From JAZKDW01 sp040387375 (lineage in GTDB: Bacteria; Pseudomonadota; Gammaproteobacteria; Burkholderiales; Burkholderiaceae_D), in the NCBI GenBank assembly GCA_040387375.1, contig JAZKDW010000029.1, forward strand, positions 62,001 to 126,000: a stretch of 64,000 nucleotides of DNA. The letters run 5' to 3'. Position numbers and translations under genes: made by a program. Below are positions 54,298 to 62,485 of this stretch, in pieces. Positions within the stretch are counted from its first letter, which is position 1. Each line of letters starts with the position of its first letter. The notes beneath the pieces are model-generated. The model was not told where the DNA came from. It ran no database searches and saw only the letters and a program-made list of their open reading frames with translations.

Positions 54298-54873
54298 ATG
54301 GAGACTTCCCCCTTGAAGATAACGCTGGGCTTCAGCCACATGGGTTTTTTCGTTCGCGACATCGAAGCGATGGAGCGTTTTTACCGTGGTGTGATGGGCT
54401 TCACCGTAACTGACCGCGGCCAGCTGACGACCCCGGCGGGCCCTGTCACGCTGGTGTTCCTGAGCCGCGATCCGACCGAACACCATCAGATCGTGCTGGC
54501 AAGCGGACGGCCCGCACATCTTGAATTTAACCTCATCAATCAAATTTCGCTGCGCACCACCGACCTGGCAAGCCTGCGCCAGTTGCACGATTTGCTGCAG
54601 AAAGAAAAATCGGTGACCGAAATCCGTCCGGTCACGCATGGCAATGCGATATCGGTGTATTTTCGGGATCCTGAAGACAACCGGATCGAAGTTTTCATCG
54701 ACACGCCGTGGTACTGCATTCAGCCCATGCGTGTGCCGGTCGATTTTTCAAAACCGGATGATGAGATACTCGCCGGCACCGAGAAGATCGCGCGCGCGGC
54801 GCCGGATTTCATGCCGCGCGAAGAGTGGGTGAGCAAGATGCGCTGGCGCATGGAGAACGGCATCAACGCCTGA
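54298..54873 (+). CDS. VOC-family (glyoxalase/bleomycin resistance/dioxygenase) protein
   Basis: The 191-residue protein has paired beta-alpha-beta-beta-beta modules. The first metal ligand is in LGFSHMGFFVRDIEAMERFY, the second half contains HLEFNLINQISLRTTDLASL, and the Glu ligand is in YFRDPEDNRIEVFIDTPWY, which is typical of extradiol-dioxygenase-like VOC members. The ATG at 54298 is preferred; a GTG five codons upstream is possible. An intrinsic terminator follows. Substrate unknown. Confidence 0.85.
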   Translation: METSPLKITLGFSHMGFFVRDIEAMERFYRGVMGFTVTDRGQLTTPAGPVTLVFLSRDPTEHHQIVLASGRPAHLEFNLINQISLRTTDLASLRQLHDLLQKEKSVTEIRPVTHGNAISVYFRDPEDNRIEVFIDTPWYCIQPMRVPVDFSKPDDEILAGTEKIARAAPDFMPREEWVSKMRWRMENGINA

Positions 54874-54908
54874 CACCAGCCTCCCCGATGAACGAATGTG
54901 TAAACCCA

Positions 54909-54937
54909 AGCCGATCGATTGATCGGCTTTTGATTTT
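54909..54937 (+). terminator. Intrinsic terminator after the VOC gene
   Basis: AGCCGATC and GATCGGCT form an eight-base stem with a GATT loop, followed by TTTGATTTT. It is 36 bases after the VOC stop. Confidence 0.8.
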
Positions 54938-54961
54938 CCTCCCTGCCCTGCACTCAAGGCG

Positions 54962-54981
54962 TTGACGCTACGCAGCGTCAA
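54962..54981. repeat. Short perfect hairpin upstream of acs
   Basis: TTGACGCT/AGCGTCAA with a four-base loop and no T tract. It could be an operator or a small repeat; nothing else is seen between the VOC terminator and the duplicated acs block. Confidence 0.5.
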
Positions 54982-55117
54982 TGCGCTCGCTCCATCCCCG
55001 TCGCACCCTTTTTACGCCGCCCGTAACCGACGATTTTATTGTCCATTCTCAAGGCAATAAATTCCCTCAATCCTATTATTAACAAAATTCTCAACTCCCA
55101 TTATTTACAATGTGAGT

Positions 55118-55132
55118 GCGTAAAAATTACGC
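55118..55132. promoter_or_regulatory. Palindrome upstream of acs, copy A
   Basis: GCGTAAAAATTACGC lies 85 bases before the acs start. The corresponding site in copy B (58633-58649) is a perfect palindrome although neighbouring bases differ, so the symmetry looks selected and may bind a regulator. Confidence 0.5.
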
Positions 55133-55217
55133 CTGAATTCTGCGTCTCCACAACGAAATGATGTCCTTGAAAATCTGTCAAAGCGTTATCGCTTGTCGTT
55201 ATTAACAGGAGAGCAAA

Positions 55218-57200
55218 ATGGCTGAGATCGAATCTGTAAAACAGGAGACCCGTATCTTCACACCGCCGCCTCGGTTTGTCGCAAACGCAACGATCTCCGG
55301 CATGGATGCCTATCGTGCCTTGTGTGACGAAGCGGAAAGGGATTACACCGGTTTCTGGGCACGTCTGGCGCGCGAAAACCTGCTGTGGCATGAACCGTTC
55401 ACCCGGACACTGGATGAAAGCAATGCGCCTTTTTACAAATGGTTTGAAGACGGCAAGCTCAATGCATCGGTCAACTGCCTTGACCGCCATCTTGAAAACG
55501 GCAATGCCGATAAAACCGCCATCATTTTCGAGGCTGACGATGGTCAGGTGAACAAGGTTACCTACCGCGAATTGCATGAGCGGGTATGCAAGATCGCCAA
55601 CGGCCTGAGAGACCTCGGTATCAAAAAGGGCGACCGCGTCATCATCTATCTGCCGATGTCGATTGAAGGTGTGGCAGCAATGCAGGCATGCGCGCGCATC
55701 GGCGCCACACACTCTGTAGTATTTGGCGGTTTCTCCGCCAAATCTTTACATGAGCGCATCGTCGACGCCGGCGCTGTGGCAGTGATCACCGCCGACCAGC
55801 AGGTTCGCGGCGGCAAGCCGCTGCCGCTCAAATCCATCGTTGACGAAGCATTGGCGCTGGAGGGAGGTGAGGTTGTCAGAAACGTGATCGTCTACCGCCG
55901 CACCGGCGGCGCCATCGACATGGTTGCCGGCCGCGATATGTGGCTGCATGAAATGGCTACGACGCAAGCGCAGGATTGCGAGCCGGAATGGGTCAGTCCA
56001 GAACATCCGCTGTTCATTCTCTATACATCTGGCTCGACCGGCACACCCAAAGGTGTACAGCATTCGACCGGCGGTTTCCTGCTGTGGACCATGTTGACGA
56101 TGAAGTGGACTTTCGATATCAAGCCCGATGACGTGTTCTGGTGTACCGCCGATATCGGCTGGGTCACCGGCCACAGCTACATCGCCTACGGCCCGCTGGC
56201 AGTGGGCGCCACGCAAGTCCTTTTCGAGGGTGTGCCGACCTACCCGAATGCCGGCCGTTTCTGGGACATGATCCAGAAGCACAAGGTCAGCATCTTTTAC
56301 ACGGCGCCGACCGCCATCCGCTCGCTGATCAAGGCCGCCGATGCCGATCCCGACATGCATCCGAAGCGCTACGACCTGTCCAGTCTGCGCCTGCTGGGAT
56401 CGGTCGGTGAACCGATCAATCCGGAAGCCTGGATGTGGTACTACAAGAATGTCGGCGGCGAACGCTGCCCGGTGGTCGACACGTTCTGGCAAACCGAAAC
56501 CGGCGGTCACATGATTTCACCGCTGCCCGGTGCGACACCGATGGTGCCGGGATCCTGCACCCTGCCGCTGCCCGGCATCATGGCCGCGATCGTCGATGAA
56601 ACCGGCGCCGACGTGCCCAATGGACAAGGCGGCATCCTGGTCGTCAAGCGGCCGTGGCCGTCGATGATACGCACCATCTGGGGCGATCCGGAACGGTTCC
56701 GGAAAAGCTATTTTCCGGAAGAATTCGGCGGCAGGATGTATCTCGCCGGCGATGGCGCAATCCGCAACAAGGACACTGGTTACTTCACGATCACCGGCCG
56801 CATCGACGATGTGCTGAATGTCTCCGGGCACCGCATGGGGACCATGGAGATCGAGTCGGCGCTGGTGGCGCATCCGCTGGTCGCCGAAGCCGCGGTGGTG
56901 GGCAAGCGGGACGACACCACCGGAGAGGCGATCTGCGTGTTTGTGGTGCTCAAGCGCAGCCGGCCGGCAGGTGATGAAGCAAAACAGATCGCCACCGAAT
57001 TGCGGAACTGGGTCGGCAAGGAAATCGGCCCGATCGCAAAACCGAAGGAAATCCGCTTTGGCGACAATTTGCCAAAGACCCGGTCGGGCAAGATCATGCG
57101 GCGCATTCTGCGCACGCTGGCCAATAACGAGGAGGTGACACAGGATGTATCGACACTGGAAAATCCGGCGATACTGGCGCAGTTGAAGGAGGTGCTTTAG
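55218..57200 (+). CDS. acs: Acetyl-CoA synthetase
   Basis: Acs makes acetyl-CoA from acetate, ATP and CoA. The 660-residue length is typical. Motifs seen are the P-loop YTSGSTGTPKGVQH near residue 270, DTFWQTETGGHM, GDGAIRNKDTGYFTITGRID, the hinge-to-CoA segment NVSGHRMGTMEIESAL, and TRSGKIMRRILR near residue 620, whose lysine is the site of regulatory acetylation in the family. AGGAGAG precedes the ATG. A broken copy follows 1.5 kb downstream, and a DUF294 nucleotidyltransferase and a DnaQ-like exonuclease, frequent acs neighbours, lie further right. Confidence 0.96.
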   Translation: MAEIESVKQETRIFTPPPRFVANATISGMDAYRALCDEAERDYTGFWARLARENLLWHEPFTRTLDESNAPFYKWFEDGKLNASVNCLDRHLENGNADKTAIIFEADDGQVNKVTYRELHERVCKIANGLRDLGIKKGDRVIIYLPMSIEGVAAMQACARIGATHSVVFGGFSAKSLHERIVDAGAVAVITADQQVRGGKPLPLKSIVDEALALEGGEVVRNVIVYRRTGGAIDMVAGRDMWLHEMATTQAQDCEPEWVSPEHPLFILYTSGSTGTPKGVQHSTGGFLLWTMLTMKWTFDIKPDDVFWCTADIGWVTGHSYIAYGPLAVGATQVLFEGVPTYPNAGRFWDMIQKHKVSIFYTAPTAIRSLIKAADADPDMHPKRYDLSSLRLLGSVGEPINPEAWMWYYKNVGGERCPVVDTFWQTETGGHMISPLPGATPMVPGSCTLPLPGIMAAIVDETGADVPNGQGGILVVKRPWPSMIRTIWGDPERFRKSYFPEEFGGRMYLAGDGAIRNKDTGYFTITGRIDDVLNVSGHRMGTMEIESALVAHPLVAEAAVVGKRDDTTGEAICVFVVLKRSRPAGDEAKQIATELRNWVGKEIGPIAKPKEIRFGDNLPKTRSGKIMRRILRTLANNEEVTQDVSTLENPAILAQLKEVL

Positions 57201-57365
57201 TGCATTTTCCTGACGCTGATGCAGAATGGGCAGCCGTTCCGCTGTTGTGCATGACGTGCTTCCAAGGAGGATCGGCGCCTTATTTGTGGCCGCGACAGCG
57301 ACCTCCGCCGTGACCATCAAACTTTCATTTCCTTTGCCATGCCCATGGCTGCGGTGATGCCCTGA

Positions 57366-57834
57366 CCAGGTCTCACCGCTCAAGCACCATCCAGGCTATT
57401 CAGATCGACTCGGTCGCAGCGTCGCAGCGTCGGTGCGGGAGCGGACGCGTTGCAGGCTTGGTTCCAATACGTCCGGGTAATCCATAAAACAACTGTTTTT
57501 TGTAAAGCGACCACGCCTGAAGGGGAATAAGGCCGTGCTGTCACCAATATGTTGTAAAACGTTGCATTTTTAGACATATATTATTCAATTTGCAATGTTT
57601 GGATATAAACTTATCTTTCGTTATGGCATAGGGATCAAGCTGAATTTTGTGAAGTTTGGAATGGTTCGGACAGCGGATATTGGTGTGCAGAACATGGCCG
57701 CTGCACGTCAGCTTTGCTGGAGAAGAAGTTAATTAAATTATTGTTTTTATTCTATTCACTTGATCGTTTGAATCTGATTCATCAGAACCATGGTCCAGGC
57801 GCTTCAAGCATTTAACATTGAGGAGATAATCATC
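57366..57834 (+). promoter_or_regulatory. Long conserved leader upstream of the first PEP-CTERM gene
   Basis: About 450 bases without a gene, almost identical to 59317-59778 in copy B. It holds an AT-rich central part and ends with GAGGAGA before the ATG. No consensus sigma-54 site or known riboswitch is recognised. Conservation of both copies while the coding parts diverge suggests promoter or RNA function, or recent duplication. The 57201-57365 stretch holds nothing recognisable. Confidence 0.5.
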
Positions 57835-58452
57835 ATGAAAAAAATCTTGTCCACACTTTTGCTGGCCTGCACCGCCTCATTAGCCACAACCGCCAACGCT
57901 ACGCTGGTAGACACCAGAATGAACATTGACCTTTGGTTTGAGGGGGGGATGTCAGACAATTCATTTAAAATTTTTGCAAACAATGGCTACGAAATCCTCT
58001 ACAAAAGCAGTGCAAAATTCCCTGAATCGAATATTCCTTTCGGCATTAATGTCAGCGGGAGCAGCATTGACTTTACCATGCGCACCAACACCTTCGCCAG
58101 CTCTGAACCTACACCCTGGCGCGACAATCCCGGCACCGTGATCTTCCATAATTTTAATGACACGTCCGGCAATCCACTTTCAGGCTACACGAGCTTTGCC
58201 ACCAATAGCACTTTTAAGCAATCCGGCATTACTCTAGGTAACAACGCTCTCAAATTCGACTTTGCCGGCTACAGTTTCATGGATGGCCAGACAATCCACG
58301 TCGACCTCCAATTCGCTGCGCCGAACTCGACCCCGGCCCTCCCACCGAGCAGCCTTCCACCATCAGGTACCAACAGGGTTCCCGAACCAGCCACGCTGGC
58401 CCTGTTAGGTTTGGGCCTGTTAGGGTTTGCCGCGCGTCGCTGCAAGTCTTGA
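57835..58452 (+). CDS. PEP-CTERM sorting-domain protein 1
   Basis: The 205-residue secreted protein has a signal peptide (KKILSTLLLACTASLATTANA) and a beta-rich middle with a conserved block GNPLSGYTSF, then LKFDFAGYSFMDGQTIHVDL. A Pro-rich linker leads to the C-terminal PEP-CTERM tail VPEPATLALLGLGLLGFAARR, the signal for exosortase (EpsH/XrtA-type) processing. The start at 57835 follows GAGGAGA. No exosortase gene is in the window. It ends in its own terminator. Function unknown; the family is linked to exopolysaccharide or biofilm matrix. Confidence 0.9.
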   Translation: MKKILSTLLLACTASLATTANATLVDTRMNIDLWFEGGMSDNSFKIFANNGYEILYKSSAKFPESNIPFGINVSGSSIDFTMRTNTFASSEPTPWRDNPGTVIFHNFNDTSGNPLSGYTSFATNSTFKQSGITLGNNALKFDFAGYSFMDGQTIHVDLQFAAPNSTPALPPSSLPPSGTNRVPEPATLALLGLGLLGFAARRCKS

Positions 58453-58474
58453 TTTATCAAAATTGCGATCCTGG

Positions 58475-58496
58475 CCCCGCTACGGCGGGGGTTTTT
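58475..58496 (+). terminator. Intrinsic terminator after PEP-CTERM gene 1
   Basis: CCCCGC/GCGGGG stem with a TACG loop, then GTTTTT. Confidence 0.88.
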
Positions 58497-58632
58497 CATT
58501 GTTATGAGGATTGTATTCATCGCATGTCTGCGTCGTCAGCAATCGGCGCAACTATTGTCCATTCTCAAGGCAATAAATTCCCTCAATCCTATGATGGAAA
58601 AAATTCACCACACCTAATTTTTACAACGGAAT

Positions 58633-58649
58633 CGCGTAAATATTACGCG
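58633..58649. promoter_or_regulatory. Palindrome upstream of the broken acs, copy B
   Basis: CGCGTAAATATTACGCG is a perfect 17-base palindrome at the position equivalent to 55118-55132. Confidence 0.5.
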
Positions 58650-58733
58650 TGCATTTTGCGTCTCCAGTTCTGAATGACGTGTTTCAAGATCTGTCGAGAC
58701 TTTATCGCTTGCCGTTATTAACAGGAGGGAAAA

Positions 58734-59316
58734 TTGGCTGAGATCAAATTCGCAAAACAGGAGACCCGTGACTTCACACCGCCGCCTCAATTCGTCGCAA
58801 GCGCAACGATCTCCGGCATGGATGCCTGTCGTGCCTTGTGTGACGAAGCGGAAAGGGATTACACAGGTTTCCGGGCTCGTCGGGCGCGCGAAAACCTGCT
58901 GTGGCATGAACCCTTCACCCGGACACTGGATGAAAGCAATGCGCCTTTTTACAAATGGTTTGAAGACCGCGAGCCCAATGCGTCGGTCAACTGCCTTGAC
59001 CGCCATCTTGGAAATGGCAATGCTGATAAAACCGCCCTCAACTTCGAGGCTGACTATAGTCAGGTGAGCAAGCCGGACGACACCACCGGAGGCAATCTGC
59101 GTGTTTGTGGTGCTCAAGCGCAGCCGGCCGGCCGGTGATGAAGCAAAACAGATCGCCACCGAATTGCGGAACCGGGTCGGCAAGGAAATCGGTCCGATCG
59201 CAAAACCGAAGGAAATCCGCTTTGGCGACAACTTGCCGAAAACCCGGTCGGGCAAAATCATGCGGCGCATTCTGCGCACGCTGGCCAATAACGAGGAGGT
59301 GACGGTGACGCTCTGA
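58734..59316 (+). pseudogene. Broken second copy of acs
   Basis: The first 113 codons of acs (start changed from ATG to TTG: AEIKFAKQETRDFTPPP) are joined directly to the last fifth (FVVLKRSRPAGDEAKQIATE to TLANNEEVT). The 1350-base loss equals exactly 450 codons and removes the ATP- and acetate-binding core. A further two-base loss (GGAGAGGCG to GGAGGC) breaks the frame. The C-terminal frame ends early at VTVTL because of the second deletion. It cannot encode a working synthetase. Confidence 0.93.
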
Positions 59317-59778
59317 CCAGGCCTCACCGCTCAAGCACCATCCAGGCTATTCGGATCGACTCGGTCGCAGCGTTGATGCGGGAGCGGACGCGTTGCAGGC
59401 TTGGTTCCAATACGTCCGGGTAATCCATAAAACAACTGTTTTTTGTAAAGCGACCACGCCTGAAAGGGGGATAAGGCCGTGCTGTCACCAATATGTTGTA
59501 AATAGTTGTCTTTTTAAACATTAATTATTCAATTTGCAATGTTTGGATATAAACTTATCTTTCCTTATGGCATATGGATCAAGCTGAATTTTGTGAAGTT
59601 TGGAAGGTGTCGGACAGCGAATATTGGTGTGCAGAACATGGCCGCGGCACGTCAGCTTTGCTGGAGAAGAAGTTAATTAAACTATTGTTTTTATTATATT
59701 CACTTGAACGTTTGAACCTGATTCATCAGAACCATGGTCCAGGCGCTTAAAGCATTCAACATTGAGGAGATAATCATC

Positions 59779-60462
59779 ATGAAAAAAATCTTGTCCACAC
59801 TTTTGCTGGCCTGCGCGGCGACAAGCGCCAATGCTACCCTGCTGGGTACCAAGGTGAACATTGACCTTTGGGTTCCGTATGACCGTGAGGTTTGGGCAGT
59901 CGGAAATATGGTGCAATTAAGTACAAGCGGTGAGAGCGTCCACGCAGGGAAAGAACTCCCGGGAGGAGACATGCTTCCCTACTCGCTTGACATTGGCGCC
60001 AATGGAATTGACCTTACTTTTTTGCGCGCAGCTACATTCGGCGCAGCCCCTCGCGGGCCGGACAACTCCGGCACCATAATCATCAGTAACTTTAAAGACA
60101 CTCTCGGCCAGAAGTTCTCGAGTTTTAGTAATTTCTCAACCGATAGTACTTTCACGACATCCGGACTCAGTATAGGCGACAACTTACTCAAATTCGATCT
60201 TTCCGGTTATAGCTTTATGAAAGACCAAAAAATCCACCTCGATCTTAATTTCTATGGGGCGAGCCTCGGGTCACCATCCAATCCTACCCCAGTTACACCT
60301 CCAAATCCGAACCCGGTTACACCACCAAATCCGACCCCGGTTACACCACCAAATCCGACCCCGGTTACACCACCAAATGGGAATGCAGTTCCTGAACCAG
60401 CTACTTTGGCGTTATTAGGTTTAGGTCTGTTAGGTATTGCAGCACGCCGCCGCAAGCAGTAA
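59779..60462 (+). CDS. PEP-CTERM sorting-domain protein 2, with Pro-rich repeat linker
   Basis: The 227-residue secreted protein starts with the same signal peptide as protein 1 (KKILSTLLLAC), but the mature part diverges quickly. The family block is recognisable (FSNFSTDSTFTTSG, LKFDLSGYSFMKDQKIHLDL). A linker of eight-residue Pro/Thr/Val/Asn repeats (PVTPPNPT) follows, then VPEPATLALLGLGLLGIAARR. GAGGAGA precedes the ATG. The linker is absent from the other three family members in the window. Confidence 0.9.
   Translation: MKKILSTLLLACAATSANATLLGTKVNIDLWVPYDREVWAVGNMVQLSTSGESVHAGKELPGGDMLPYSLDIGANGIDLTFLRAATFGAAPRGPDNSGTIIISNFKDTLGQKFSSFSNFSTDSTFTTSGLSIGDNLLKFDLSGYSFMKDQKIHLDLNFYGASLGSPSNPTPVTPPNPNPVTPPNPTPVTPPNPTPVTPPNGNAVPEPATLALLGLGLLGIAARRRKQ
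60283..60379 (+). repeat. 24-base tandem repeat in PEP-CTERM gene 2
   Basis: About four copies of a 24-base unit built on CCGGTTACACCACCAAATCC encode PVTPPNPT repeats. The length is a multiple of three, so copy-number slippage would change the linker length without losing the frame. Confidence 0.88.
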
Positions 60463-60484
60463 TTTATCAATCCTGCGAACTCCA

Positions 60485-60506
60485 CCCCGCTACGGCGGGG
60501 TTTTTT
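60485..60506 (+). terminator. Intrinsic terminator after PEP-CTERM gene 2
   Basis: CCCCGC/GCGGGG stem with a TACG loop and six T, nearly identical to the terminator of gene 1. Confidence 0.9.
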
Positions 60507-60591
60507 GTTTTTGAGCACTACCAACCCGTGGTGTTGAATCTGCTCTCATCCAAGGTATGTTTAAAAGAAAGCGGTTTGCCGCGTTCGTCCG

Positions 60592-61662
60592 CTACAGCCT
60601 CGTTGCGCCGCCACGAAAATCAGACATTAATCGGTTTTGCAGGGCCCCAGCCTGCCGCAACGCGGCAACCAGCATGCGCCGCTCGGCATGATCGAAGCGA
60701 TCTGGATTGACATGGTTATGCATCGCTTCGCCACGCAAATAACAACGGCGCTGATTTTCCAGGCGCAGCATCTCGATAAAATAAAATGCGCGTATCGATG
60801 CTTCTGCGGCACTGGCATCAAGCTTTTGCGCAGCAACAGCGTCCCGTAGCCGATCGGCGGTATTGCTAGCAAGGCTGCCGCACGCCAGACCGTACAGGCG
60901 CGCGGCATCGACAAATAATGTTGCGGCGTTCAGCTTGAGATCAATCGTGCCGGCATGCTCGCCCTCCTTCTGCACCACCAGATTGCGCAGCAGACCGAGC
61001 GGTGGTGCGCGGCGCACCGCGTTTTCCGCCATCTGCAGCAGGAAGCGCGGATTGTCGGCGGCGTTTAGGGCAAGCCACTCCTGAAGCGCATGCGCCAGTT
61101 CATGCGCGCCGTATAGCGCTCGCAGGTCAAAAAAGATAGTCGCATTCAACAGCGCCTGCGGATCGCCATCGCTGATCCAGTTTGTGAAGCGCACCTGCCA
61201 TTCATGCAGGCTGAGACAGCAGTCTGGATTACTGGCCATGATCTGTCCTGCGCATAACGGGAAACCACAGGCGGCGAGCGCGTCGTTGATCCGCCATGCC
61301 AGCGGCAACAGTGCCTGCCGCTGCGCCTCGTCGTCGGCATCGCTGGCGAAAATGATGCCGTTGTCCTGGTCGCTGGCCAGCGTCTGTTCCTGGCGGCCTT
61401 CGCTGCCGAGTGCAATCCAGCACCAGCGCCCAACATCCGTGCCGGAACTGGCGCAAACAAGGGAAATAGCCCGCTGCGTAATGGCATCGTTCAGGGACGA
61501 AATCTGCCGCGTGAGGGATTCGGCTGGCAACTCGTCAATCAGACGAAACATCAACAGCCGTGTATCGCATGCCGTTCTCTGAAGCTCGGCCAGATCGGTC
61601 GCCATGGCCATGCGCAAACGAAGATGTTTCAGGTCTGGCGCCAGAGCGGTCAGTTTATCCAT
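60592..61662 (-). CDS. DUF294 putative nucleotidyltransferase, short form
   Basis: The 356-residue protein has the DUF294 nucleotidyltransferase core (WIALGSEGRQEQTLASDQDN with the GS and Asp residues, about 95-115) and the DUF294 C-terminal substrate-binding helices (LDLKLNAATLFVDAARLYGL). Common relatives of about 600 residues carry cyclic-nucleotide and CBS domains in front. These are missing here, and only the PDLKHLRLRMAMATDLAELQ lead-in is present. In other proteobacteria these genes often neighbour acs, an acetate permease and a DnaQ-like exonuclease. Function unproven. The ATG at 61662 is preferred over a GTG nine codons upstream. Confidence 0.85.
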   Translation of the reverse strand: MDKLTALAPDLKHLRLRMAMATDLAELQRTACDTRLLMFRLIDELPAESLTRQISSLNDAITQRAISLVCASSGTDVGRWCWIALGSEGRQEQTLASDQDNGIIFASDADDEAQRQALLPLAWRINDALAACGFPLCAGQIMASNPDCCLSLHEWQVRFTNWISDGDPQALLNATIFFDLRALYGAHELAHALQEWLALNAADNPRFLLQMAENAVRRAPPLGLLRNLVVQKEGEHAGTIDLKLNAATLFVDAARLYGLACGSLASNTADRLRDAVAAQKLDASAAEASIRAFYFIEMLRLENQRRCYLRGEAMHNHVNPDRFDHAERRMLVAALRQAGALQNRLMSDFRGGATRL

Positions 61663-61836
61663 AGGCCAAATGTGTTTCCGAAGAGCCACCGCCTGCCATC
61701 AAGAAGGTGAAAGCGATATGTGGCAGAAATTGACATTATATGGATAAATTGTTTATTTAATAATTAATATATGTACAATACTCTTCATCCTTTTCTCAGT
61801 ATCAGGACCTCATAAACAGCCTGGAAACAGATCATG

Positions 61837-62370
61837 ATGAAAAAAATTCTATTCACACTTTTGCTGGTCTGCGCCGCCACAAGCGTCAACGCCAGCCTGG
61901 TCAATACGTCGGTACTTGTAGAGCGTAATTTTCCGACATTAGGCTCTCCAATATTTAGCGAGAACCTGAAGGTCGGATCATGGACTGAATTCACAGTTCC
62001 CGAACGCTTCACTTTTGACATCAGTGACAGCGCAATTGAATTTACTGCCTTGAAATCATTCTACTTTTTCGAGAACCCTCCGGGAAACGGCAACTTCAAT
62101 GGCATGACGTTTTCCAAATTTAAAGACTCGTCCGGCAATCCGCTGTCGGGGTTCTCGGGATTTTCGACCGATAGCAATTTCACTGCCTCCAATCTCACTG
62201 CAGGCGCCGACTTCATCAGATTTGACTTTGCAGGTATCAGGTTTTCTGAAGGTCAGAAAATCCACATCGATCTGGATTTCAGTCCGGCAAAGGCCGTTCC
62301 GGAGCCAGCCAGTCTGGCTTTGTTCAGCTTCGGTGTGTTTGCCATTTCCGCACGTCGCCGCAAGCGCTAA
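61837..62370 (+). CDS. PEP-CTERM sorting-domain protein 3
   Basis: The 177-residue secreted protein has signal peptide KKILFTLLLVCAATSVNA, the family block (FKDSSGNPLSGFSGFSTDSN, FIRFDFAGIRFSEGQKIHID) and the tail VPEPASLALFSFGVFAISARR. Two adjacent ATGs exist; the second begins the canonical MKKIL. The leader is unrelated to the duplicated one, but an AT-rich promoter region with TTGACA (61731) lies upstream. No terminator is seen after it, so it may be read through into gene 4. Confidence 0.88.
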   Translation: MKKILFTLLLVCAATSVNASLVNTSVLVERNFPTLGSPIFSENLKVGSWTEFTVPERFTFDISDSAIEFTALKSFYFFENPPGNGNFNGMTFSKFKDSSGNPLSGFSGFSTDSNFTASNLTAGADFIRFDFAGIRFSEGQKIHIDLDFSPAKAVPEPASLALFSFGVFAISARRRKR

Positions 62371-62485
62371 GTCATGAACGACCCAATGATGGCCTTCTTA
62401 TGAAGTTAAGCAGATAAATTAAAGAACATTCGCCGTATCCACATCGGCGTTTGGTTGCGCTGTGAATCAACAAGGATTAAAGCTC

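Larger units (their letters stand above)
55038..57870 (+). repeat. Duplicated block, copy A (acs, leader, PEP-CTERM gene start)
   Basis: The sequence from ATTGTCCATTCTCAAGGCAA (55038) through acs, the 57366-57834 leader and the first 36 bases of the first PEP-CTERM gene recurs at 58554-59814. The non-coding parts are nearly identical by eye. Copy A is complete; copy B lacks about 1.35 kb and 0.2 kb inside and after acs. Confidence 0.92.
58554..59814 (+). repeat. Duplicated block, copy B (shortened)
   Basis: It begins with the same ATTGTCCATTCTCAAGGCAA as copy A and follows it to the signal-peptide codons of PEP-CTERM gene 2 (identity stops at CTGGCCTGC, 59814). Two internal deletions shorten it. 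One joins CAAG in acs codon 113 to CAAG in codon 563. The second removes about 0.2 kb after the acs end at a GTGA repeat. Confidence 0.92.

Noticed and set aside
57366..57834. Sigma-54 (-24/-12) promoter expected for PEP-CTERM genes.
   Set aside because: TGGCAT near the leader centre lacks a GC at the required spacing, so no site is supported.
58734..59138. A 134-residue protein from the broken acs N-terminus.
   Set aside because: It is the front of a deleted acs copy with a frameshifted tail and a changed start codon; treated as a pseudogene.
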